From UBA1479 sp040216635 (GTDB lineage Bacteria; Pseudomonadota; Alphaproteobacteria; Rhodospirillales; Casp-alpha2): a stretch of 64,000 bases of DNA. Shown piece by piece: positions 1-8,200 of the stretch (position 1 is the first letter of the stretch; every line of letters begins with the position of its first letter). Both the position numbers and the translations under genes were made by a program. The notes under the pieces were generated by a model. It saw nothing but the letters and a program-made list of their open reading frames with translations. It was not told the DNA's origin and did not search any database. Location: contig JAVJOU010000023.1 of assembly GCA_040216635.1 (NCBI GenBank), forward strand, positions 1-64,000, in the 5' to 3' direction.

Positions 1-771
1 GGGGTAAGGCGTTGCCCGCGCCGCCCGCCACACCGTGGCCAGTTCATTATCGGATAGCACGCGGTCGCGGGATTTGACGGAGCCGGGCGGCTTGACGCCA
101 GCCGCCGGACTCGCGTCGATCGTGCCGCGCTCTACGGACCAATTGAACATCTTACGCAGCGCCGCCAAGGTTGCGTTCGCAGCCACGGGGGAGCCCCGGT
201 CAACGATCCCGTCCAGAAGGTCGATAATATCGCGCCGTGTGATTTCATGCATCCGGCGACGGCCCCACACTTTAGGGTCGGCTAGCCCGCCGGGGATGGT
301 CACAAGGTCGTCGGCGTCGGGACGCAACCCTAGAAGCCGGGCCGTCTCTTTCCAGCTTTTGTTTTTCGGCTTGGCGTACCTGTTTATGAACGTCGTCGCC
401 ACGGTGCCGAACAGGTCGCGGTCAACCGTCGCCGGGTCACGGGCGGCGCGTTTCGCGGCGACGTGTTCTGAGGCCGGGTCGCGGCCGGCGGCGACAATCT
501 GTAACTGTTCGCGGGCCACCACACGCGCGCCCGCAAGGGTCAGGGGAGCGCCCAGCGTCGGCGTCGGTTCGGAACCGTCCAGCTTCGGCGCAACCGGCCC
601 CAACGTCATTTTCCGAGGCTTGCCGCCGTGGCGGTATCGGATGGCCCAGGTCTTCGCCCCACTCGGTTGGACAACCAGATACAGGCCCGGCAGCAAGCCG
701 TCCGGTACCTCTTTCCGGGACGCGCCCGCCGTTGCCTTCTCAACTACTGGTGCCGTCAGATTTTTCGCCAT
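1..771 (-). CDS. Tyrosine integrase, N-terminal part (runs off the window)
   Basis: This leftward open frame starts at 771 (MAKNLTAPVVEK) and is still open at base 1, so 257 residues are visible. The N-terminal part (LYLVVQPSGAKTWAIRY, about residues 28-45) matches the arm-binding domain of P4-type integrases. A core-binding domain follows, with MHEITRRDIIDLLD and ALRKMFNWSVERGTID, both typical of the family. The catalytic R-K-H-R-Y residues lie beyond the left edge, so activity cannot be judged. The gene faces away from the tRNA-Lys fragment at 1024-1070, the same arrangement as the complete integrase at 14337-15557. It therefore probably belongs to a second element whose body lies to the left. 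The 5' flank carries a cluster of GTTACCCC repeats. The family call is firm; which element it serves is inferred. Confidence 0.9.
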   Translation of the reverse strand, partial: MAKNLTAPVVEKATAGASRKEVPDGLLPGLYLVVQPSGAKTWAIRYRHGGKPRKMTLGPVAPKLDGSEPTPTLGAPLTLAGARVVAREQLQIVAAGRDPASEHVAAKRAARDPATVDRDLFGTVATTFINRYAKPKNKSWKETARLLGLRPDADDLVTIPGGLADPKVWGRRRMHEITRRDIIDLLDGIVDRGSPVAANATLAALRKMFNWSVERGTIDASPAAGVKPPGSVKSRDRVLSDNELATVWRAARATPYP

Positions 772-775
772 TTCT

Positions 776-917
776 GTTACCCCTGTTACCCCGGATGCAC
801 GGAGGAACGCTTGTGATGCCGGACCTTCTGAATCAATCAGCGGGTCATTTTGCCTGTTACCCCGCGATCCGGGGTAACGCTGGGGTAACAAAAATGCCGC
901 GTTAAGGGCTGTTACCC
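776..917. repeat. Cluster of GTTACCCC repeats upstream of the integrase
   Basis: GTTACCC(C) occurs in direct orientation at 776, 785, 856 and 911 and inverted at 870-878 and 882-889. The copies at 856-864 and 870-878 form a perfect 9-bp inverted repeat around a 5-base centre. The cluster fills the space between the integrase start (771) and the att site (1024). That position fits integrase arm sites, excisionase sites or a repressor operator. The repeats are read directly; the role is inferred. Confidence 0.6.
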
Positions 918-1023
918 GATGTTAGGAACATCCCATAACATTGAATAAAACGCAAGGTTTTATGCGGGTTTCAGAGAGTTAGGACGTTCTGATTTGTTAG
1001 GGCTTGTTAGGGTCTTGTCGCAA

Positions 1024-1070
1024 ACTTTTAATCAGTAGGTCACAGGTTCGACCCCTGTAGCGCGTACCAA
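1024..1070 (+). other. Attachment site: 3' end of a tRNA-Lys gene (copy 1)
   Basis: These 47 bases hold the anticodon loop CTTTTAA (anticodon TTT, Lys), the variable region, a complete T-arm and the acceptor 3' strand with CCA. The bases to the left do not pair with the anticodon stem, so this is only a tRNA 3' half. It matches 15714-15760 at 44 of 47 positions. Such duplicated tRNA 3' ends are the classic trace of integrase-mediated insertion. The intact 5' half must lie left of the window. Confidence 0.88.
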
Positions 1071-1077
1071 TAAAAAC

Positions 1078-1107
1078 AAGGGCTTAGAGAGAAATCTCTA
1101 AGCCCTT
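1078..1107 (+). terminator. Stem-loop after the tRNA-Lys 3' fragment
   Basis: A perfect 13-bp inverted repeat (1078-1090 with 1095-1107) encloses a GAAA tetraloop. It sits 8 bases after the CCA-end fragment, as the chromosomal terminator at 15765 does for the other copy. Only a short, interrupted T-run follows, so termination strength is uncertain. Apart from this hairpin I see nothing gene-like between 918 and 1234. Confidence 0.6.
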
Positions 1108-1234
1108 GTTGCGTTTAATAACGAATTAATAAGGGGGAAACTCGTCCAATTCGTTTTCGCTCAATCAGAATCCACCGTACCTTTTGCACTAGAATGCCAT
1201 GCGTAGGCTGACTAGAAAGCCAACGGGAGGGGAT

Positions 1235-1624
1235 ATGCGATTCGGATTGATCGGTGTTTTGCTGGTGATTTTATCGGTACCAGGTCCGGTGAATGCCAAT
1301 GATGAAACTGCCTATTTCGTTACAGGAAACAAATTTCTTACGAGCTGTAGGGCCGAGGATAATGCTGGGCACCAAGGTTTTTGTCTTGGTGCGACCTTGG
1401 CGATGTACGATGTCCTTAGCATTTTTTCTGCGACAGGAAACATCACCGAGCCTGACCGTATTTGCCCGCCGAAAGGTTTAATAGGGTCTCAAATCCGGGA
1501 TATTGTCGTCCAGTATGTGGAAAAGAATGTCGAGACGCGGCATTGGCCGTGGGCACTTCTCGCGCACGATGCTCTAGCAAATTCTTTTGCCGGACTTCTG
1601 TTTCTCAAGCAGGCGCGCGCCTAG
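1235..1624 (+). CDS. Secreted Rap1a/Tai-family-like protein
   Basis: The protein has 129 residues. The chosen start has GGGAGGGG just upstream and begins a clear signal peptide (MRFGLIGVLLVILSVPGPVNA, cleavage near residue 21). An in-frame ATG at 1199 would add 12 residues ahead of it. The mature part has three cysteines (TSC, GFC, RIC) and a C-terminal YVEKNVETRHWPWALLAHDA stretch. That layout is familiar from Rap1a/Tai immunity proteins, small periplasmic proteins that protect against T6SS peptidoglycan-amidase effectors. No effector gene is adjacent. It runs against the phage genes, as cargo often does. Its last 51 bases overlap the 3' end of the truncated portal gene, so its own C-terminus may also be altered. 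Family assignment is moderate; function is inferred. Confidence 0.6.
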   Translation: MRFGLIGVLLVILSVPGPVNANDETAYFVTGNKFLTSCRAEDNAGHQGFCLGATLAMYDVLSIFSATGNITEPDRICPPKGLIGSQIRDIVVQYVEKNVETRHWPWALLAHDALANSFAGLLFLKQARA

Positions 1625-2614
1625 AACGGCCATGCGCTGCTCTTTGTCCGATAGCGCCTGCGCAAGTGCGCCGACGGATTCAGCGCTCGCCTGGATCAGC
1701 TCGACCTTGCCGTTCTCCGACATCCACAAGACGTTGTTCGCGCCGACACGGACTTCTCCCATCTTGTCGCCGTCGATCGGCAGGCCAGAGAGGACGTACA
1801 TTGGCGAGCCGACGTGGAAGATGCTGTTTTCGTAGTCAGCCGAATTGCGGAAGTGAGCGAAGTTCATATCGACAAGGCCGAGTAAGGGCGACTGTTCGAT
1901 TGCCGTAGGGGACAGGCCAGACGGCGAGATGACGACGAACGGGATGAAGTCGAGAGGCCGGCCGCGCTTCGTCGGGATCATCGGCCCCTCGACACGCTCA
2001 ATACCGTTTCGGCCCCTCTCAAAGATCGTGACGGCGTAGACCGGCGAGGCGCTGCTGTCCGTGCGAGCGAGTTCGAGCAAGCGGTAGCGTTTGACTTCTT
2101 CCGTCACGAAACGGTCGTCCTGTTTTGGGCGCGAGGCCGTCTCCCGCAGTACGACCATCGACAGCACGGGGCGTCCGTCGATGATGGTCGTCCGCGTGTT
2201 CAAAATGTTCTCGGTCTGGTAGCGGGCGAGGTAGGGCTTGCCGTCGAGCGCCACATCAACGATGACGCCGACACGCCCGAGAGCGATCGTCTCCGAAACT
2301 ATTGACCGAGCGAACGGCGTGAACGGCGTGCCGTTGCCCGTCACGTTCGATAAGAAATCTTGATCGTCTGCCGTCACGATCGGATCCTTGCGAAAGATCG
2401 CCCCTGTCAGGCCCGCGTGGGTGCGTGCGGTCGCAGGGAACCAGTTTGCCGCCCGGACGAAGCCATCCCGGTCCTCCCAATTGAATGAGGCCGGGATTAG
2501 GAGATAACTGCTCGCCCGTGCCTTGACCGCATCCTCGCCCGCAAGCGCGTCACGGATGCGCCGCCATTGGGCGACGTGGTTCATGTAGGCGTTATTGGGT
2601 GTGTCGATCGGCAT
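1574..2614 (-). CDS. Phage portal-like protein (DUF4055 type), C-terminally truncated
   Basis: Portal proteins form the dodecameric ring through which DNA enters the phage head. This 346-residue product resembles DUF4055 portals, with an N-terminal WRRIRDALAGE segment, the ARTHAGLTGAIFRKDP region and the later LVDMNFAHFRNSADYENSIF block. The start at 2614 is preceded by GAGAAG at a 6-base spacing; an in-frame ATG at 2635 has no such site. Family members are normally about 100 residues longer. Here the frame ends abruptly (LLEKQKSGKRIC) inside the opposing Rap1a-like gene, so the C-terminal part has been lost and a few foreign codons read through to a stop. It lies downstream of the terminase in the usual phage order. 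Probably non-functional. Confidence 0.72.
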   Translation of the reverse strand: MPIDTPNNAYMNHVAQWRRIRDALAGEDAVKARASSYLLIPASFNWEDRDGFVRAANWFPATARTHAGLTGAIFRKDPIVTADDQDFLSNVTGNGTPFTPFARSIVSETIALGRVGVIVDVALDGKPYLARYQTENILNTRTTIIDGRPVLSMVVLRETASRPKQDDRFVTEEVKRYRLLELARTDSSASPVYAVTIFERGRNGIERVEGPMIPTKRGRPLDFIPFVVISPSGLSPTAIEQSPLLGLVDMNFAHFRNSADYENSIFHVGSPMYVLSGLPIDGDKMGEVRVGANNVLWMSENGKVELIQASAESVGALAQALSDKEQRMAVLGARLLEKQKSGKRIC

Positions 2615-2709
2615 GCGGCACTTCTCACCCAGCAAAATCCAGGGGTTTGTCTAACAACAAACGGTTGTTAACTTGCATTCGGAATGTCGGTGTCAGGGAG
2701 TCTAAGGGG

Positions 2710-3024
2710 ATGACAAAACTCATCGCGAAGTTGTCGCTGTGGATCAACAACGTGGTCTTTTTTCTAGCCTTGTTGGCGGCAGCGGTTTTCGGGCTTGCAG
2801 GCTTTGTAAGTTTCAAAGCCGGGGAGCCTACGATGTCGTTCATGGTGACGACGTTGGTGCCGCTGGCGATCGTCGTCGTGGCGACGCTTCTGTGCAGCAT
2901 GATCGCGCTTCTCGGGGCAATTTGGATTGCGCTCGAGGAAGGCAATAGACTACGGCTCGAAGACCCGGACGATCGCCCAGTAACGCGCGGGGATCGAATT
3001 GATCCGACCTTCTCGGAAACCTGA
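2710..3024 (+). CDS. Small membrane protein, probable prophage cargo
   Basis: The product has 104 residues and starts MTKLIAKLSLW. Two hydrophobic segments (about residues 13-34 and 45-71) suggest two membrane spans, followed by a charged tail rich in Arg and Asp. The gene is transcribed against the flanking terminase and portal genes, in the slot between them where phages often carry independently expressed extra genes. A purine-rich GGGAG lies about 10 bases before the start. I do not recognise the family. A leftward open frame over the same bases is low-complexity and less convincing. Confidence 0.5.
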   Translation: MTKLIAKLSLWINNVVFFLALLAAAVFGLAGFVSFKAGEPTMSFMVTTLVPLAIVVVATLLCSMIALLGAIWIALEEGNRLRLEDPDDRPVTRGDRIDPTFSET

Positions 3025-3033
3025 CCGGTTGTT

Positions 3034-4443
3034 CTAAGCATAAAGCCTCAGTTGGATGTTCTGCGGTGTTTGGGCATGCGGGCGCACGGCGAGCACCAGG
3101 GCGCCGGCTGCTGCGTTCGCAACGTCGTCGTGGGTTCCGGGGGTGTGGTCAATCGAGTCCTTTCCGGACCGGCTCACACGGCGTTCTAAATTTGCGAGTT
3201 GGGCCGTTAGCCGTTTGTTGTCGAGCAGGTCAACGCGGCTTGTCATCAGCAGGGGTAGGAAGTCGCGGTAAAGGTCCGACTTCGTTTGTTCTGACGGCAC
3301 ATACTGGATGCCGTGAGCGCGAAACCGTTCACGCGGCCACTCGCCCGCATACCGGTCGCCTGTGACCCGGCGCAGACCAAAGGCTTTCAGTAGGGCTGCA
3401 AACTCTCGGACGACGTTATCGGGCGAGAAGGGCGGTTTGGCTTCACGGATGACGTCGAGGACGACGCGCGAGCGGTCCCCATGCCCGATTGCCAGGGTGA
3501 ACGAGTCTTGGGAGCCGCCAGACGGGTCAACGAAGGCGACGTACTTCCGGGCGCTGTCTGCCGGGCGTTCAAAGCATTCATTCTCGATGGCAGCCTCGAT
3601 GACGTTGCGCGGAATGAATGCTGACACGTCCGACCGGAACTGCGCGCCGTATTCCGCCTGGGCCGATTCCGGATCGCGCTCGTAAGCCTGGGCGATGATC
3701 GTTTCGTCGATGCCTGGATTCATCTTGCGGGTGTCGGCCTGCCAGACGAGGACGGGCGAGGCGTCGTTGCCGAAATGCTGCTTGTAGGCGTCGAATAGGG
3801 CGCCACGGCGGGCGTAGGGCGATGAGGCCGCGATGAGCATGGAGTCCGGCAGCGAAGACAGGGCAGGGCGCAGAGCAGACAGGATTTCGAAGTCGGGATT
3901 GGCCGCATCGTCCGTGCGCCAGAAGGCGACTTCGTCGAGCAGGGCCGCTGCGATCGTGTAGCCACGGACGGCCCGGAATGAGGCTGTATGGACTTCGATG
4001 ACGACGCGGTTCGTTAATTCGATCGTTTCTTGGGTGCAGGACCGGACCAGCTTCTTAAGGGGCAGGACTTCATTTAGAAGGCCTTGGGCATAGCGCATGA
4101 TGGTGCGGGCCTGCTTTCGGTCAGCTGCGATCACCATGACGGTCGCAACTTCGCCTGGGGCCAAGTGCCGTGCCCAATGGTGGAAGCAGGCGACGTAGAC
4201 GGCGATTAGGGCGAGGATGCGGGACTTCCCGCCACGTCGCCCGACGACAAGCCAGGACTCGCGGTAGCCGCTTTCGAGGAAGGTCTTTTGATGGGTGCAG
4301 GCCCGAGCGATTTCGGCTGAGACCTTCGAATGGGAGGTGCCGAACAAGGTTGATAAATAGGCACGCCACGCTAACCAACTCGCGCTGTCCTTAAATGCCG
4401 GTCCGAATACGTGCTCATGACCCATCGTCTCGATGATGTTCAT
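3034..4443 (-). CDS. Phage terminase large subunit
   Basis: Terminase large subunits pump DNA into the procapsid by ATP hydrolysis and cut concatemers with a C-terminal RNase-H-like nuclease. The 469-residue length is normal. A Walker A-type motif GRRGGKS lies at residues 68-74, and a hydrophobic strand ending in Asp-Glu (AAALLDEVAF, D170-E171) is Walker B. The nuclease domain opens with VAFVDPSGG (D306). A further acidic motif probably lies in HTPGTHDDVANA near the C-terminus. The gene follows a 127-aa small protein and precedes the portal, as in tailed phages. It appears intact although its neighbours are truncated. Confidence 0.9.
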   Translation of the reverse strand: MNIIETMGHEHVFGPAFKDSASWLAWRAYLSTLFGTSHSKVSAEIARACTHQKTFLESGYRESWLVVGRRGGKSRILALIAVYVACFHHWARHLAPGEVATVMVIAADRKQARTIMRYAQGLLNEVLPLKKLVRSCTQETIELTNRVVIEVHTASFRAVRGYTIAAALLDEVAFWRTDDAANPDFEILSALRPALSSLPDSMLIAASSPYARRGALFDAYKQHFGNDASPVLVWQADTRKMNPGIDETIIAQAYERDPESAQAEYGAQFRSDVSAFIPRNVIEAAIENECFERPADSARKYVAFVDPSGGSQDSFTLAIGHGDRSRVVLDVIREAKPPFSPDNVVREFAALLKAFGLRRVTGDRYAGEWPRERFRAHGIQYVPSEQTKSDLYRDFLPLLMTSRVDLLDNKRLTAQLANLERRVSRSGKDSIDHTPGTHDDVANAAAGALVLAVRPHAQTPQNIQLRLYA

Positions 4444-4564
4444 GCTCGGGCCTCCGGCGCGTCCCCAGGCACTGCCAGGGAATGCGCTAGAAGAGGAGTT
4501 ATGCAGGATACCGGATGTACGGATTCCGGGGCGAGATGGAGGGTCATATCGAGGCTCCCGCTTC

Positions 4565-4948
4565 TTACCCGAGAATTTCCGCGAGAGATGGCGTTACGTC
4601 CCTTGGCACCTTCGCATAGCCGAGGTCCGCGAGCAGACGGCGCAAGGCGTTAGTTGCCGTCGTGAATTCCGAGATATTCAGTTCGCCGCCGTTCGCCATC
4701 ATGGATTCTTGGGATTCACACCAAATTGCCAATGATGCCGCCCGTCGTGCGATCTGTAACTGGGTCTCCGTTAGCTCGCCGCCGAGGTCCGTCGAAATCT
4801 CTTGGATGATGTCACGATAACGGCGGGCGACGGCGGACCGGCCGTCGATACCAGCAAGGATGTCCGTGCCGTTCGAAACGCGGGAGCGGTTCATCGGCGA
4901 GATAGAGGTGACCTGGTTGCTGGTCATTGGCGAGTCCAAACCCGACAT
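4565..4948 (-). CDS. Small phage protein upstream of the terminase
   Basis: This 127-residue protein ends PRDVTPSLAEIL and carries GIDGRSAVARRYRDI and LQIARRAASLAIWCE. I recognise this pattern from unnamed proteins encoded directly before terminase genes in alphaproteobacterial prophages. It is small, mostly helical and charged, so a terminase small-subunit role is possible, but no clear DNA-binding motif is visible. A second ATG at codon 8 (4927) is an alternative start. A 121-bp gap separates it from the terminase gene. Confidence 0.6.
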   Translation of the reverse strand: MSGLDSPMTSNQVTSISPMNRSRVSNGTDILAGIDGRSAVARRYRDIIQEISTDLGGELTETQLQIARRAASLAIWCESQESMMANGGELNISEFTTATNALRRLLADLGYAKVPRDVTPSLAEILG

Positions 4949-5104
4949 CAGCGTTATTAAAGCCGTTATTAATGGCTCTAATAATACAACGAGACTTGTC
5001 TAGTTCGTTGTTTTAAATGAGAAATATAACAAGTTGGTCGTGCTGCCTGACTGATATGTTGTTATTCAGTCTGAATCTGTTGGGCGCAAAAAAATGTGGT
5101 TTCC

Positions 5105-5219
5105 GGGTTTGACGGGTTTGACGGGTATGTTTCGCGTCGTTACGCAACGCACGTACAAAATTAATGAACGAGCGTTTTGTTTTGACATAAATGAAAGCCG
5201 TGAAAGCCGTGAAAGCCGC
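5105..5219. repeat. Two short 9-bp tandem repeat tracts
   Basis: Positions 5105-5126 hold two complete copies and part of a third of a GGGTTTGAC unit. Positions 5193-5219 hold three copies of GAAAGCCGT, the last with one change. Both lie in the AT-rich 279-bp interval between the primase-tape measure chimera and the 127-aa gene. An open frame spanning them is built from the repeats and is probably not a gene. A replication or regulatory role is possible but unproven. Confidence 0.5.
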
Positions 5220-5227
5220 ACACCTCA

Positions 5228-8200
5228 TCAAAACGGCGCACCATCATCACCTATATAAACCTTCCCCGCGCCCTCATCCCCGATAGCTGCCACCCGCCAA
5301 AGCTTCGCGTTCGTGGCCGTGTTGTTCTTGAACTCAAGCCGCATACCGCCGCAGATTCGCCCCGCCCTAAAGGCTAAGGCCTTCCCGACGGCCTTCACCG
5401 CTAAGTCCCGTCCGTTCATCAATGACGAAAGGGCGCCACCTATACGTGTCTCTACATCTGCGACCGACACGATCGTCCGAACGGGCACCCAGTCTCCGCC
5501 GAATTTTTCCCGCCACGCGTCCATCAATTCGATCATGTCCGCACGTTCAGGGTCGTTATCTTGTGCCTGAACGACGGCGTTCATCACATCGGCGAACTCG
5601 CCCGGGAGTACGTCGCGGCCCATCCACGCGACCGCCTGTCGCACCAGATCATCCCAATTCTCAAAAGATGCCATTCGCCCGGGCACCCGATCGGCACCCG
5701 AGACGAGCCACCCCCGTAGGATCGTCAAACCGGCGACGACGAGTTCCAACCTGTGGTCACGAACGTGCCGGTATGGGTCTAAATCGAACTCGCGCGCGAA
5801 TGCCTTATCCGTTTTCGGATCGATGCGACACATAAGAACTCGCCGCGTCATATCGCCCGTAAGCTGCAAGTTGTTGCCGGTCAGCATGACGAGAAGTTTA
5901 TTTGGGGGTGAGTCGCTCGCGTTCTTACCAAGGATGCGATCTGTGAACCGCTCTGCTGTCAGCATGGCTGCTAGGGCCGGGCTATCGAACCCGCCGACGA
6001 TGTTGTCCCATACAAACGCCCGATGCCCTTCAAGCAGGACTGTAAGTAAGCGCTTCCGTATTTCTTCATCACCGCCCATGCGCGAAAACGTATGCGGATA
6101 GACGGCGGGCGGCTCACCGCTGGCTAGGACGCCAACGCAGCGGGCGAGCAGGGTCTTACCAGATGCCTGGACTGGGGCATCGAAACCGAAAGCGGGAGCC
6201 GTCGGCAAAATGGGGCGAACGCAGGCTGTCAACAGGGCGGAAAGCATTACGCTACGATCTTCCGTCTCGACGAATGGAAACTCACGAAACGGGAACCACA
6301 GGGTGTCGAGCGCGGCTTTGACCTGTTCGATTGTTGGCTGGGCCGGCACGATGGGCGGCTCCCCGGCAGGCTCATAAAGGATGCCGGTCGTCTCGTCATA
6401 CCCTGGTTTATCGAATACCGTGCCGTCAGGCCGCAAAGTCGGAACGGTCGTGACGGCGGTCAGCTTCTTGAACCGCCGTGCGTGACCTTGAGCGATAAGT
6501 GGGGCGACGACACGCGGGGGCGGGTCTTGCAGAACCTTGATCGCTTCTATGGCCCTCGGCGGATTCTTCATCTGGTAGAACTGGATCACGCCACCAAGAA
6601 AATGCGTCAGTCCGGCGTCGTCGAGGATGCGTAACCGGCCGTTGTCCACCGTCGCGATCTGCGCGCCGAAGTCATAGACGTCCGGGGTCTCCCTCAGTAC
6701 GCGAATTGTTTCTATAACGGCATCATGCGTGCGGCCCGTAACCATTTGGATTTCGGTAATAGCATGGGTGAGCCTGTAGGACTTTGGGCCGTGGGCGAAG
6801 CTATATAGGCGCGGTAACTGACCAATCAGGAACAGCTTGCCGACGTCCTTATGGTCGTCATATTCAGGCTCAAGAGGGTCTTTCGTGATCGCTTGGTGAA
6901 AGCGCTTCGGATCGTTGAGGACTTCTTCGACCGTGACGCTTTTAGTTCGGCCATCGACCGTAACCGTTAAAACAAAACTGCCCGACAATACGCCACCTTC
7001 AAGCGCACGGCGGGCCGTATGCCGGGCTGCATCGTAGTCTTCGGGCGTAGCATCAGGTCCGGCGGTCTCAGTCGCGCGCGCTTCTATCCAGGTATTGCGC
7101 GCGTCCTCGGCGGCCGGGCGCATTCGTTTCTTTGCATCGGCACGGCGCGCATCGACATCCGCGATCTCATCCGCGGTCGGATCCGGGATTGCCACCTTGG
7201 TATCAAGGAGCTTCTTTTGGCCCGGGATCAAATCAGGTTCGCCGCGCTGCTGCGCGAGCGGCGAAACGCACACGGCACCACCCGCGAAGTCGAGACGGTT
7301 TGGTTGCCAAACGGAGGCATCGGCGATCGTGCGTTCTAGGAGAGCGCCAGATGCGCTGACCTCAACATGGCCGTGGCCCGCGGCCCAGAGGCGCGCAATG
7401 ATGGCCTGGCCCGCGCGTTCGATATCGGATGCGTCCTCGACAGCGACGTAAATGCGTTGCCCGCGCAGGCCGTGAACTTCGGCGCCTGTGGCATAGACAG
7501 CCGCCGCAGCGGCGACGGCCCACCCAGTCAGTGGGTTTACCAGCAAAGCCAACTTGAGGCCGGCCATCGCGGTGGTGATTGCGGCAATGCCGCTGGCCAT
7601 GGCGCCGATTGCCCATAGAGCGGGGCCGGCGACGGCGGCCACCCCGGCAACGATCGTTCCCAGTTTCAGCAATTCGGGGCTGGTTTGAGACAGGTTCTTG
7701 ATGAAGCCGGTCAGACCTTTGACCGCCTTTGAGAACCATTCCAGAAGGCCGCTCCTGGCGATAGCCAACTGCAGCCCTTCAAATGCCGATGCCAGGTTTT
7801 TAACCGCGCCAGGCGCCCCCTTCATCATTGTCTGCGCCATACTTCGGGCGCGTCCCTCAACGTTGGTCAGGCTTTCCGCATACTTCTGTAGAGCCCCGGA
7901 TTGCGCCTGGGCAAGTAGTTCTGTTGCACCGGCCAAGCCTTCCTTGCCGAACATGGTCTGAATGGCCTGCAGCTTCTGCCCCTCTCCGATCCCCGCTTTG
8001 TCCAAGGCGCTGCCGAAGCCGGCCAGCACGTCCACAAGGGGCAGCATGTTGCCCTCGGCGTCCCGCGTCTTCACGCGCAAAAATTCCAACATCTTCCCGG
8101 CTTCGCCGGCGGGGTTGACCATGGCCAGCATGGTGTTTTTGAGGGCATTGCCGGCATTCTCACCCTGAATACCGACATTGCCCAGTAACCCGATTGCCGC

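Noticed and set aside
35..877. Rightward 280-aa open frame at the left edge
   Set aside because: It is antisense to the integrase, is rich in Arg, Ser and Pro, and has no family features; the minus-strand frame shows clear integrase motifs.
1024..1070. Functional tRNA-Lys gene
   Set aside because: Only the 3' half is present; the upstream bases cannot form the anticodon stem or D-arm.
2625..3041. Leftward 138-aa open frame over the small membrane gene
   Set aside because: It is low-complexity and Ser-rich with no recognisable domain; the rightward frame has clean membrane spans.
5013..5231. Leftward 72-aa open frame
   Set aside because: Most of it is translation of the 9-bp tandem repeats (TAFTAF, TRQTRQ), with no family features.
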